Source: Candidatus Eiseniibacteriota bacterium (GTDB taxonomy: Bacteria; Eisenbacteria; RBG-16-71-46; CAIMUX01; WJJG01). From it: a stretch of DNA of 13,439 nucleotides. This document shows, one piece after another, positions 5,506 through 13,154 of this stretch. Each line of letters starts with the position of its first letter. Positions within the stretch are counted from its first letter, which is position 1. The DNA lies in contig VGIY01000042.1 in NCBI GenBank assembly GCA_016867695.1, positions 1 to 13,439 of the forward strand, given 5' to 3'. The translations under genes and the position numbers were made by a program. The notes under the pieces are model-generated. The model saw only the letters and a list, made by a program, of their open reading frames with translations. It ran no database searches and was not told where the DNA came from.

Positions 5506-8500
5506 ATGCAGCCCAAGACAAGGGTATGGGCGGTCATCCCCGCCTGCATCGTCTTCGGTCTCGCCGCGCTCGCTCTACCCGCGCCCGTCTCCGCCGATCC
5601 GACCGCGGGCGTCCTCGTCGGCGAGCGGACGCTCGTGCCCCTGGCGGGCGGCGCCGGGATGCTCGAGGACCGTCCCTCGGTGAAGGTGCTGTCCGAGAGC
5701 GAGGCCGAGCTGCGCCTCGAGTTCACGCTGCCGGCGCTCGCCGTCCAGCCGATCGAGGTCGACGGCACGGCCTACCAGGCCGTCGAGTTCGACGGCTGCG
5801 GCCTGGAGGGGGAGATCGGCGAGCCCGGGCTGCCGACCTTCTCGCGCCTGGTGATGATCCCCGACCGCGCCGGCGTCTCGGTCGAGGTCGAAGCCGTCGA
5901 GACCCGCGAGCTGACCGGCTACCGGCCCTTCCCGGTGCAGGGCGCCGACACCGGCGGCGCCCTGGCCGTCGACGCGGCCGCCTATGCCGCCGCCGGCTAC
6001 GAGCCGGCCGACCCGGCGCGCGTGGGCGATCCGGCCCTGGCGCGCGGCCTGCGCGTCGTGCCGATCACCTTCCGCCCGCTGCGCTACGACGCCTCGCGCG
6101 GCGTGATCGAGGCCGCCGCGCGCATCGAGGTCCGCCTGCGCTTCGCCGGCGAGGACCTGCGCAACACGCCCGCGCGCCGCGACCAGATCCTGCCCCGCTC
6201 GTTCGACGCGCTCTACCGCGCGCTGGTGGTCAACTACGACGGCCCGCGCGACGGGCGCGAGGTCGGTCTGGGCACCTATGTCATCGTCTGTCCGAACAAC
6301 AGCAGCGTGCTCACGCGCCTGGAGCCGCTCGTCGAGTGGCGCACGCGCAAGGGCAACCCCGTCTACGTGGCCACCACCGCGGAGACGGGAACGACCAAGG
6401 AGGCGATCCAGGCCTGGCTGCGCTCGGCCTATCAGACCTGGCCCAACCCGCCCGAGTACATTGCCCTGATCGGCGACACGGGCGGCACGATTGCCATCCC
6501 CCACTGGACCGAGAACTACACGAGCTACCACGGCGAGACCGATTTCCCCTACTCGCAGCTCGACGGCCCCGACCTGCTTCCCGACGCGCACATCGGCCGC
6601 ATCTCGGTCGACACCTACGACCGGCTGCAGATGTACGTGGACAAGATCGTCAGCTACGAGAGCACGCCCTACATGGCCCAGACCGCCTGGTACACGCGCG
6701 CCACGCTGGTCGGGGATGCATACCACTCCAAGATCACCTGCGTCCAGGTCCAGCAGTGGATCAAGCGGCGGCTGCTCGAGATCGGCTACACGGCGGTGGA
6801 CACCATCTTCGCCAGCCCCTTCGTCTCGCAGATGACCGCCAGCCTCAACCAGGGGAGCACGGCCTTTTGCTACCGGGGATGGCTGGGGATGAGCGGCTGG
6901 GGCACGGGCCACGTCGCCGCGCTGACCAACGGGCGCAAGCTCGTCTACGCCGTCAACCTGACCTGCGGCACGGGCAACTTCTCCTCCAGCACCACAATGA
7001 GCGAGGCCTGGATCCGCGCCGGATCGCTCGGCGCCCCGACGGGCGGGATCGCCAGCGTCGGCACGGCGACCAGCGGCACGCAAACCCGCTTCAACAACAT
7101 CGTCACCCAGGGCATCTGGCGCGGCATGCTTTGGGAGGGCCTGCACACCTTCGGCGAGAGCCTGACCCGCGGGAAGTACGAGCTCTACCTGAGCTACTTC
7201 CAGTTCCAGCCGAATCCCGTCGGCACCTACGCGAGCTGGAACAACCTGATGGGCGACCCGGCCGGCGAGATGTGGACCGGCGTGCCGCAGGCGATCAGCG
7301 TGACCCATCCGCCCGAGCTGGCCGTCGGCGCCAACGCCGTCGCCGTCGACGTCTTCTCCGGCGGCCAGCCGGTGGCGGGCGCGCTCGTCTCGCTCTGGAT
7401 GGGGACCGACACCTATGTCCAGGGCTACACCGCCGCGGACGGCCGCGCCGATCTGCCGGTCGGCGCGCCGGCGGCGGGAACGATGAAGATCACCGTCACC
7501 AAGCACGACCACCATCCCTACCTGGGGACGATCGCCGTCGGCCAGGCGCAGCGCTTCGTCGGCTACGCCGGCCACCTGGTCGACGACGACGGCGAGGGCT
7601 GGAGCGAGGGCAACGCCGACGGACAGGCCAATCCCGTGGAGCTGTTGGAGCTGCCGGTCAAGGTGCGCAACCACGGCACGCAGCCGGTCGCCGGAGCGAC
7701 GGCCACGCTCTCGACCGTCGACCCCTACGCGGTCGTCCACTCCGGCTCCTCGGGGCTGCCCGACATCCCCGCCGGCGGCGACGGCTGGACGCTGAGCCCC
7801 TTCGAGGTCTCGGTCCTCGGCACGGCGCCCGACGGGCACGTGCTCCGCTTCGGCCTCGACATCCAGGCCGGGGCGGAGACCTGGCACTCGCTGCTCGATC
7901 TCCCCGTCTGCGCTCCCGCTTTCGGCTTCAGCATCCTGAACACCCACGGCTTCGGGGCGCGCATCGACCCGGGAGAGTCGGGCGAGCTGAGCGTGGTGCT
8001 GGTGAACGGCGGCAGTACGGCCAGCGCGCCGGTGACGGGCACGCTCCACTCGGGCAGCGGCTGGATCCTCGTCACCGACGCCACCGGCAGTTTCCCCGCC
8101 GTCGCCGCCGGCGGAACGACCGAGAACGCGGTCGACCGCTTCGGAATCTTCGTCTCCGGCGAGGCCTACCTCGGCCTGCAGGCGCCCATGCTGCTCGTGC
8201 TGCGCTCGGACGCGGGCGTGACCGACTCGGTCCGGTTCGTCGTCTCCCTGACGCCGGGCGGCACGAACGCCCCGGGCGGGCCCGACGGCTACGGCTACTA
8301 CTTCCTGGACAACACGGACACCGCCTACCCCGACGCGCCCGTCTATAGCTGGGTCGAGATCGATCCGGCCCACGGCGGCGCGGGGGTCTCCTGCGGCCTG
8401 AACGACTTCGGCGCCTGGCAGGACGACTCCAAGGTCTTCGACCTGCCCTTCCCCTTCCGCTTCTACGGTGAGGACTTCACCCGGGTGACGATCTGCTCGA

Positions 8501-9276
8501 ACGGCTGGATCGCGATGGGCTCGACGCACTTGACGACGGGCCAGAACTGGCCGATTCCGGGCACCGGCGGCCCGAACTACATGATCGCGCCGATGTGGGA
8601 CGACCTATACCAGTCGGGCGCAAACAAGGTGTACCACCGCTACGACGCGGCCCAGCACCGCTACATAGTCCAGTGGAGCCGCCTGATCAACCACTACAGC
8701 GGGTCGACCGAGAACTTCGAGGTCATCCTCTACGACCCGCTCCATTACCCGACCGAGACGGGCGACGGGATCATCGTCTTCCAGTACCACACCTTCCTGA
8801 ACAACGACACGGTCAACCAGTACTGCACGGTCGGCATCCAGAACGGAGACCTGAGCGACGGGCTGCAGTGCAGCTACTTCAACCAGTACCATCCGAACAT
8901 GCCCACGATCCAGGCCGGGCGGGCGATCAAGTTCCTGGTGCCGGCCGGGGCCACCTTCTCCGCAGCGCCGGAGGGCGAGCGCGCCCCGGCGCGGCTCGCG
9001 CTCCACGCCAACGCGCCCAACCCCTTCGCCGGGCCGACCGGCCCGACGACGATCCGCTTCGATCTGCCCGCGCGCGTCCCGGTGCGGCTGGAGATCTGCG
9101 ACGTCGCCGGGCGCGCCGTGCGCACGCTCGCGCTCGGCGACCTCGGACCGGGCGGCCACGCGATCCCCTGGAACGGCCTTGACGGGCGGGGCAACCCCGT
9201 CGAGAGTGGCGCCTACTTCTACATCCTGGACGCGGGCGGCGAGCGCGTCGCCCGCAGGATGATGCTCCTCAGGTAG
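5506..9276 (+). CDS. C25 (gingipain-like) family secreted protein with C-terminal sorting-type domain, complete
   Basis: 1256 residues from ATG 5506. Signal peptide 1-30 (VSA-D31). A C25 propeptide-like region about 65-210 includes VDGTAYQAVEFDG and GEPGLP (105-110). The C25 domain runs about 256-590: GTYVIVCPNN, LIGDT, DAHIGRIS, CYRGW, LTCGTGNF, closing MGDP. Cys487 fits the gingipain nucleophile, but the catalytic His position is Trp459 (YRGWL); His469, ten residues on, is the nearest alternative. Then follow a carboxypeptidase-regulatory-like beta domain (about 605-685), two Ig-like domains (about 700-910), a YGYY/FYG/SNGW domain (926-1150) and the terminal domain (about 1160-1256: NAPNPF, LEICDVAGRAV, IPWNGLD, SGAYFYIL). 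The paralogue at 1-3160 has the same order. Gingipain relatives mature outside the cell and cut proteins, or as in PorU process type IX cargo; the missing His makes either activity uncertain here. Export and surface location are well supported. Confidence 0.92.
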   Translation: MQPKTRVWAVIPACIVFGLAALALPAPVSADPTAGVLVGERTLVPLAGGAGMLEDRPSVKVLSESEAELRLEFTLPALAVQPIEVDGTAYQAVEFDGCGLEGEIGEPGLPTFSRLVMIPDRAGVSVEVEAVETRELTGYRPFPVQGADTGGALAVDAAAYAAAGYEPADPARVGDPALARGLRVVPITFRPLRYDASRGVIEAAARIEVRLRFAGEDLRNTPARRDQILPRSFDALYRALVVNYDGPRDGREVGLGTYVIVCPNNSSVLTRLEPLVEWRTRKGNPVYVATTAETGTTKEAIQAWLRSAYQTWPNPPEYIALIGDTGGTIAIPHWTENYTSYHGETDFPYSQLDGPDLLPDAHIGRISVDTYDRLQMYVDKIVSYESTPYMAQTAWYTRATLVGDAYHSKITCVQVQQWIKRRLLEIGYTAVDTIFASPFVSQMTASLNQGSTAFCYRGWLGMSGWGTGHVAALTNGRKLVYAVNLTCGTGNFSSSTTMSEAWIRAGSLGAPTGGIASVGTATSGTQTRFNNIVTQGIWRGMLWEGLHTFGESLTRGKYELYLSYFQFQPNPVGTYASWNNLMGDPAGEMWTGVPQAISVTHPPELAVGANAVAVDVFSGGQPVAGALVSLWMGTDTYVQGYTAADGRADLPVGAPAAGTMKITVTKHDHHPYLGTIAVGQAQRFVGYAGHLVDDDGEGWSEGNADGQANPVELLELPVKVRNHGTQPVAGATATLSTVDPYAVVHSGSSGLPDIPAGGDGWTLSPFEVSVLGTAPDGHVLRFGLDIQAGAETWHSLLDLPVCAPAFGFSILNTHGFGARIDPGESGELSVVLVNGGSTASAPVTGTLHSGSGWILVTDATGSFPAVAAGGTTENAVDRFGIFVSGEAYLGLQAPMLLVLRSDAGVTDSVRFVVSLTPGGTNAPGGPDGYGYYFLDNTDTAYPDAPVYSWVEIDPAHGGAGVSCGLNDFGAWQDDSKVFDLPFPFRFYGEDFTRVTICSNGWIAMGSTHLTTGQNWPIPGTGGPNYMIAPMWDDLYQSGANKVYHRYDAAQHRYIVQWSRLINHYSGSTENFEVILYDPLHYPTETGDGIIVFQYHTFLNNDTVNQYCTVGIQNGDLSDGLQCSYFNQYHPNMPTIQAGRAIKFLVPAGATFSAAPEGERAPARLALHANAPNPFAGPTGPTTIRFDLPARVPVRLEICDVAGRAVRTLALGDLGPGGHAIPWNGLDGRGNPVESGAYFYILDAGGERVARRMMLLR

Positions 9277-9285
9277 AGCGAGGGC

Positions 9286-9301
9286 GGCGCGAAGGCGCGC
9301 C
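9286..9301 (+). terminator. Short hairpin after the right C25 gene
   Basis: GGCGCG (9286-9291) pairs with CGCGCC (9296-9301) around loop AAGG, ten bases after the stop codon. There is no T tract, and six G/C pairs can occur by chance in this sequence, so termination is only suggested by position. Confidence 0.3.
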
Positions 9302-9417
9302 GGGGGACGGGGGAGCGGCGGCGGCGGCCCGCGGCGCGGGAGGCGACGAGCGCCCCGGAGCCGGCCCGAGCGATGCCGGCGGCGCAGCGATCGGAAGGGG
9401 GCGGAGGCTCAATCGGC

Positions 9418-10050
9418 ATGAGGCATCGGATCGCAGCGGGGCCACGGAGCAGGAAGCGATGGGCCCCCGCGCCCTGCCTGCTCGCGCTCGCCGGGGCGGC
9501 TGTTCTGGCCTGCGCGGGCTGCCACACCTACGGGGTGTCGGCTCCGGCGGGGGCGGACACGGTGATGGTCACGCTGCCGCGCCCCGCGGAGCCGCGGGAT
9601 GTCACCGCTCGGCTCTTCCTGTATCGCACGACCTCGCGCCAGACGGGCGAGCGCCTCGGCATCGGCCGCACCTTCGAGGTCGGCTCCGGCCGACAGGTGC
9701 GCGCGGTGCTGCAGATGGAGGGGCTCGCGCCGGAGGACCCGCTGCAGATCCACCTGTTGTGGGTCAACCCCGACGGCAAGAAGGCCTTCGTCAAGGAAGT
9801 CTGGGTCAGACCCGACGACTGGGCGCGCCGGGAAGCGGGGGAGGAGGCGGGGCAATTGCTGCTCCTCGACCGGCAGGACGGGCGCCTGGAGCTCGAGAGC
9901 CGCTACGGCATCGATCCGGTCCGGCTCGAGGAGGAGATGCACAAGCCCGAGGCGTCACGGTTGTTTCGCCCGGGGCGCTGGGAGCTGCGCGTCTACCTCT
10001 TCCGCCAGAGGATTCTCGAGACCGCATTCGACCTCGTGATGATGGAGTAG
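9418..10050 (+). CDS. Predicted lipoprotein of unknown function
   Basis: 210 residues from ATG 9418, which follows GGAGG (9403-9407) at a 10-base spacing. An in-frame ATG at 9373 has no good ribosome site and would add 15 low-complexity residues ahead of the signal. The basic start (RHR, RSRKR) leads into LLALAGAAVLACAGC, a lipoprotein-type signal; VLA-C32 or CAG-C35 could be the lipidated Cys. The mature part is one domain rich in alternating hydrophobic strands (RLFLYRT, LQIHLLWVNPDGK, FVKEVWVRPDDW, WELRVYLFRQRILETAFDLV), resembling a beta-sandwich in which the last strands follow a G-x-W pattern. I do not recognise a family. It sits 141 bases after the C25 gene on the same strand and before a structured gap, so co-transcription with C25 is possible but not shown. 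Confidence 0.78.
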   Translation: MRHRIAAGPRSRKRWAPAPCLLALAGAAVLACAGCHTYGVSAPAGADTVMVTLPRPAEPRDVTARLFLYRTTSRQTGERLGIGRTFEVGSGRQVRAVLQMEGLAPEDPLQIHLLWVNPDGKKAFVKEVWVRPDDWARREAGEEAGQLLLLDRQDGRLELESRYGIDPVRLEEEMHKPEASRLFRPGRWELRVYLFRQRILETAFDLVMME

Positions 10051-10069
10051 CCGCGCCCCGGGCGGCCTG

Positions 10070-10078
10070 TGGTATCAT
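10070..10078 (+). promoter_or_regulatory. Candidate extended -10 element in the gap before the CYTH gene
   Basis: TGG followed by TATCAT (10073-10078), five of six to the -10 consensus with the TGn extension. The -35 position is pure G+C with no match. It stands 20 bases after the lipoprotein stop codon and directly before a run of hairpins, so it could drive a small RNA or the CYTH gene. Confidence 0.35.
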
Positions 10079-10083
10079 AGTTA

Positions 10084-10196
10084 CGGGAGGCCGGTCGCGC
10101 CGGCGTTTGCCCGCAACGGGGGTGTCTGCCCCTTGGATCCATAGAGCGGGGAGTCCGCTCCCGGGAAATGCCGGTTCCGCGAGGACCGGCATTCCT
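10084..10196 (+). ncRNA. Possible structured RNA or long leader upstream of the CYTH gene
   Basis: Behind the candidate -10 come consecutive hairpins: GCCGG/CCGGC (10090-10104), CCCG/CGGG (10110-10120) or alternatively GGGG/CCCC (10119-10132), GAGCGG/CCGCTC (10144-10160) and a long terminal stem (10163-10196). The second and third cannot form together, which allows switching. The order promoter, hairpins, terminal hairpin suits a small RNA or a riboswitch-like leader. I do not recognise tRNA, 6S, SRP, tmRNA, RNase P or a known riboswitch core. Chance folding in G+C-rich DNA is the main alternative. Confidence 0.25.
10163..10196 (+). terminator. Long hairpin with GCGA tetraloop, terminator-like
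   Basis: AATGCCGGT (10167-10175), a bulged T and CC pair with GGACCGGCATT (10183-10193) around the GNRA-type loop GCGA; two further G-C pairs lie outside a bulged A. The following CCTCTTG is pyrimidine-rich but has no real T tract. It ends 50 bases before the CYTH start, so it could end transcription from upstream or act in the CYTH leader. Confidence 0.45.
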
Positions 10197-10246
10197 CTTG
10201 CGACGCGCCGGCACCGGCACCTGGCGTGCGGCCGCAGGAGACCCCC

Positions 10247-10864
10247 ATGGCGCGCGAGAGGGAGCTGAAGCTGGCGCTGACGGCCGACGAGGCCGCCCGC
10301 CTGGCCGCGGCGCTCGGCCCGCCGGAGCGCCGGATCCGGCAGGTCAATCACTACCTGGACACCGGCGAGCGCTCGCTGGGGAGGCTGGGCTTCAGCCTGC
10401 GGCTGCGCGCCGAGGACGAAGCGCGCCACACGCTCGCGCTCAAGGGACCCGCCCATCGCCGCGCCGCGGTCGTCGACCGGCTCGAGGAGGAGCGCTCCGT
10501 CTCTCCCGATGAGGCGACGCTCATCCTGGAGCGGGGCGTCGACCGAGGCTCCCTGGGACTGCCTCTGCCGCCGCCGGTCGCCGCGCTGGATCCCCGGACC
10601 CTCTTCGTCGCCTGGGGCCGATTGGAGAACGAGCGGAGGGTCTTCGCTCGCGGCGCCCTCGTGCTGGAACTCGACCGCAGCCTGTTTCCGGACGGCACGA
10701 TCGACCACGAGATGGAAGCGGAACTGGGCGACGATCCCGACCCGCTGGTCGAGGCGGCCCTCGGCGACCTGCGCGCGCTCCTCGAGCGCGCCGGCGTCGG
10801 CTGGGTGCCGCAGCGAAAGGGTAAGCTGCAGCGCCTGCTGTCCCGCGGCGGGCGCCCTCGCTAG
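10247..10864 (+). CDS. CYTH-domain protein (triphosphate tunnel metalloenzyme family)
   Basis: 205 residues from ATG 10247, with GGAG (10237-10240) six bases upstream; the in-frame ATG at 10226 lacks this. The N-terminal ExExK signature of CYTH enzymes is present as E4-R-E6-L-K8. Other tunnel-type motifs follow: NHYLDT (34-39), LRLR (51-54), LALKG (63-67), EEERSV, ENERRVF (128-134), LELDR (140-144) and HEMEAEL (154-160), ending with K191/K193. These charged residues line the tunnel that binds triphosphate and divalent metal. The NHYLDT and LRLR pattern is closest to the YjbK-like and thiamine-triphosphatase-like branch, so hydrolysis of inorganic triphosphate or a nucleoside or thiamine triphosphate is likely; the exact substrate cannot be read from sequence. 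It is cytoplasmic, with no signal peptide. Its stop overlaps that of the convergent DUF2207 gene. Confidence 0.9.
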   Translation: MARERELKLALTADEAARLAAALGPPERRIRQVNHYLDTGERSLGRLGFSLRLRAEDEARHTLALKGPAHRRAAVVDRLEEERSVSPDEATLILERGVDRGSLGLPLPPPVAALDPRTLFVAWGRLENERRVFARGALVLELDRSLFPDGTIDHEMEAELGDDPDPLVEAALGDLRALLERAGVGWVPQRKGKLQRLLSRGGRPR

Positions 10865-12873
10865 CCGGCGCCGCCTCCACCGCCTCCGGCGCCGCCTCCA
10901 CCGCCTCCGCCCCCGTCGGACGCCCCGCCGCCGGACCCGGCCGCGCCGCCGAGGGAGGCTCCGGCCGTGGCCACGAGTGACGAGAAACCGTCGGCGAACC
11001 CCGCCCCGGAGAAGCTTCCGTGGGCGGCATACCAGGGGAAGCTCGACTGCGACGCCGCGGGCAGCGCGGCGGCGAGCGCCCGCAGGCGCTTGGCGCCGAC
11101 GCCGAGCACCAGCCCGTAGATCATGTTCGCGTCGATCCGCGCGAGGAGATCGCCGCTCGGCCCGGCGCCGGCGGCGGCGCTCTTCAGCGCTTCGCGCAGC
11201 GCGCTCCAGCGACGGTACTCGTGCTCCCCGCCGGGCGAGCGCCGCGGCATCGCCAGCGAGAGGAGACAGACGATCGTCCCCGCCGCGGGCAGGATCAACC
11301 CCCAGGGTCCGCAGAGGATCGTCACTCCGACCCCGAGCACGATCATGACCAGCCCGACGGCGATCCCGAGGCTCATGCCGCGCAGGCTGTCCGGGTCGAA
11401 GTAGCGCAGCTCACCGGCCTCGGCGGCGACCTGCTTGCGCCAGCGCGGGACGAAGGCCGCCAGCGCGCGCTGCTTCCCCTTGAGCTCCGTCAGGCTCAGC
11501 CGCTCCCGCCCGCGGCCGAGCTCGTCGGAGAGGAAGCGCAGGAGCTCCTCTTCGTGGGGCCGCAGCCGGGCCGCGTCTTCTCTGCGCCGGTCGCGCCGGA
11601 ACTCGAGAACGTGATCGCGGCCCGCCCGCTGGCTTCCCAGGAGCCCGCGCTCCTCCACCTTCTGCTCGCGGACGACGAGGAAGCCACGCCGGGCGAGATC
11701 CAGGATCGTCGCCACGAGCGACATGCCCCCCACCTGGCGGCCGTGCATGAGGTAGTCGACGAACGCGGGGCCGGGATCCTCGCCCGTCGCGCCGTGAGGC
11801 GGCGACCAGGCCGCATCCAGGCGCCGGCCGAAGCGCTGGTAGAGAAGCAGCCAGGCGAAGGCCCCCGCCGTCCCCAGGAGGAGGCTGACGAGCCGGCCCG
11901 CTCGCGCCCGCGCCCGGCGCTCTTCCCGGGCGCGCGCCGCCCCCTCGCGCCGGCGGTCGGCGGCCTCGGCCCAGCGCGCCTCCTCGGCGAGGATCTGCTC
12001 GCGCGCCGGCCCGGGCACGGCGGGCGCTCCAGGAAAGAGGGCGGGAGGATAGAGCACCCGCGCCTCCAGGAAGGTGCGCGCGGGCAGGAGGCGGCAGCGG
12101 GCGACGATCGTCCCGCCGGAGTCAATCGCGGAGGAAGCCCAGAGCGGCCCGTGCCACCACTGCCGGATCTCCTCCGCCGGCAGCGGCGCGGGCGGGTGCA
12201 CGCGCACCTCCACCGACCGACTCGACCGCGACCAACCGGGACCGACGAACTGGTAGTAGAGCACCGCGGCGTCGTCGCGCAACTGCACGGCGCCGCGCAC
12301 GCGATACCGGACGGTGAAGCTGCGCGCCTCGTCGCGCGCCCGGAAGTGCCAGCGGATCTCGAGCTCGTCTCCGATCCGCGAGACGCGGAAGGTGCCCGGT
12401 TCGCCCGAGGGTGCCTCGTCGTACTCCCGGCCTCCCTCGGCGACGGAGATCTGGTCGTAGCCGACGCCCTCGCGCAGCGGCAGCGTGCGGTGGACATGGC
12501 GGAACGAGCCGTCGAAGTCGAAGGCGCGCGTCTCGCTCACCTCCAAGCCGCCGTCGGGAGCAAGACGGGCGTCGATCTCGAGGGCGGTGATCGCGTAGTC
12601 CTTCGCTGCGGCCGCGCCGGAGGGCCGCAGCGCGGGCGGCAGCGCGAGCAGGAGCGCCGGCAGGAGCGCGCAGAGGAGGGGGAGCCGTCGTGCCGCCGCC
12701 GGCGCCGGCCGGAGCGCGGGCCGCGGTCCCGCCGGGGGAACGGGGGTCGGCCAAGGCGATGGCGGCGATCCCGCCGGAACCGGGCTCGGGAGCCGCGGCC
12801 CAAGGCGAATCGACCCCCGCCGCGCGGCGCGGCGAGCGTCGCCGTGCCGGACTCGTCTGCATGCCGGTCGCAT
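10861..12873 (-). CDS. DUF2207-type predicted membrane protein with poly-Gly C-terminal tail
   Basis: 670 residues from ATG 12873, preceded by GGGAGG (12883-12878) at four bases; no other ATG or GTG lies between this and the hydrophobic segment. A 63-residue Arg/Pro-rich stretch leads to the signal or first membrane segment (64-82, ending GAAAA-K91). YAITALEIDARLAPDGGLEV (93 on) and SETRAFDFDGSFRHVHRTLP are the typical start of the extracytoplasmic DUF2207 domain (to about 290). A charged, likely coiled-coil stretch precedes a membrane segment (328-346), then a cytoplasmic part, two more membrane segments (about 501-541) and FPWYAAHGSFSGAGF before a Gly-rich end of about 29 residues, as is usual in this family. 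The cellular role is unknown. It is convergent with the CYTH gene and divergent from the gene at the right edge. Confidence 0.88.
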   Translation of the reverse strand: MRPACRRVRHGDARRAARRGSIRLGPRLPSPVPAGSPPSPWPTPVPPAGPRPALRPAPAAARRLPLLCALLPALLLALPPALRPSGAAAAKDYAITALEIDARLAPDGGLEVSETRAFDFDGSFRHVHRTLPLREGVGYDQISVAEGGREYDEAPSGEPGTFRVSRIGDELEIRWHFRARDEARSFTVRYRVRGAVQLRDDAAVLYYQFVGPGWSRSSRSVEVRVHPPAPLPAEEIRQWWHGPLWASSAIDSGGTIVARCRLLPARTFLEARVLYPPALFPGAPAVPGPAREQILAEEARWAEAADRRREGAARAREERRARARAGRLVSLLLGTAGAFAWLLLYQRFGRRLDAAWSPPHGATGEDPGPAFVDYLMHGRQVGGMSLVATILDLARRGFLVVREQKVEERGLLGSQRAGRDHVLEFRRDRRREDAARLRPHEEELLRFLSDELGRGRERLSLTELKGKQRALAAFVPRWRKQVAAEAGELRYFDPDSLRGMSLGIAVGLVMIVLGVGVTILCGPWGLILPAAGTIVCLLSLAMPRRSPGGEHEYRRWSALREALKSAAAGAGPSGDLLARIDANMIYGLVLGVGAKRLRALAAALPAASQSSFPWYAAHGSFSGAGFADGFSSLVATAGASLGGAAGSGGGASDGGGGGGGGAGGGGGGAG
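10867..10908 (-). repeat. 21-base perfect tandem duplication coding the poly-Gly tail
   Basis: The 21 bases at 10867-10887 are repeated exactly at 10888-10908. On the minus strand each unit codes for a run of six Gly with one Ala. The repeat begins three bases beyond the CYTH stop codon and sets the length of the DUF2207 tail, so copy number could vary by slippage without breaking the frame. Confidence 0.8.
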
Positions 12874-12877
12874 CACG

Positions 12878-12883
12878 CCTCCC
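12878..12883 (-). promoter_or_regulatory. Ribosome binding site fixing the DUF2207 start
   Basis: GGGAGG on the minus strand, four bases before ATG 12873 (GGGAGGCGTGATG). A GTG directly ahead of the ATG is too close to the site to be preferred. It argues against the in-frame upstream ATG at 13050. Confidence 0.7.
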
Positions 12884-13008
12884 GAAAAGAACTGCGGATC
12901 ACCCGTCTCCCCCCCGGCGGCTCCCTCCGCTCGACAAGCAGTAGCAGCCGGGCGTGCGGCCGACAAGGCTCCTGGCGAGCGCGAGCCTCGCCCCAGAAGC
13001 GGAACCGG

Positions 13009-13032
13009 GCGGGGGGCGGCGCGGGGGGCGGC
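13009..13032. repeat. G-rich 12-base tandem repeat in the divergent gap
   Basis: GCGGGGGGCGGC occurs twice in tandem (13009-13020, 13021-13032), just after another GGG. The plus strand thus carries several runs of three or more G and could form a G-quadruplex. It lies in the 281-base gap between the DUF2207 gene and the gene at the right edge. Confidence 0.6.
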
Positions 13033-13111
13033 GCCGGCCTCGGGCGGCATCGGCGGGATGCGCTCCCGCGCAATGGCGAGGAACCCCCTGGTCGGGAGGC
13101 CGCTCCGGCGC

Positions 13112-13117
13112 TAGGAT
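13112..13117 (+). promoter_or_regulatory. Weak -10-like element before the right-edge gene
   Basis: TAGGAT, four of six to the -10 consensus, 38 bases before the GTG at 13155. The -35 position at 17-base spacing is TGGTCG, about three of six. Only its position supports it. Confidence 0.2.
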
Positions 13118-13154
13118 CGGGGCGGCGAGGATCCCGGCGGGCGGAGGGGTGCGC

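Noticed and set aside
5575..8529. 984-codon minus-strand frame opposite the right C25 gene
   Set aside because: Composition is Arg/Ala/Gly/Val/Asp without motifs, and the plus-strand protein has a signal peptide and clear domains.
10079..10200. tRNA, 6S RNA, SRP RNA or known riboswitch in the structured gap
   Set aside because: No T-loop or anticodon arm, no SRP GGAAG-type core and no riboswitch core is visible; only unclassified hairpins remain.
12874..13050. Upstream in-frame start of the DUF2207 gene at 13050
   Set aside because: The extra residues are low-complexity, and ATG 12873 has GGGAGG directly ahead.
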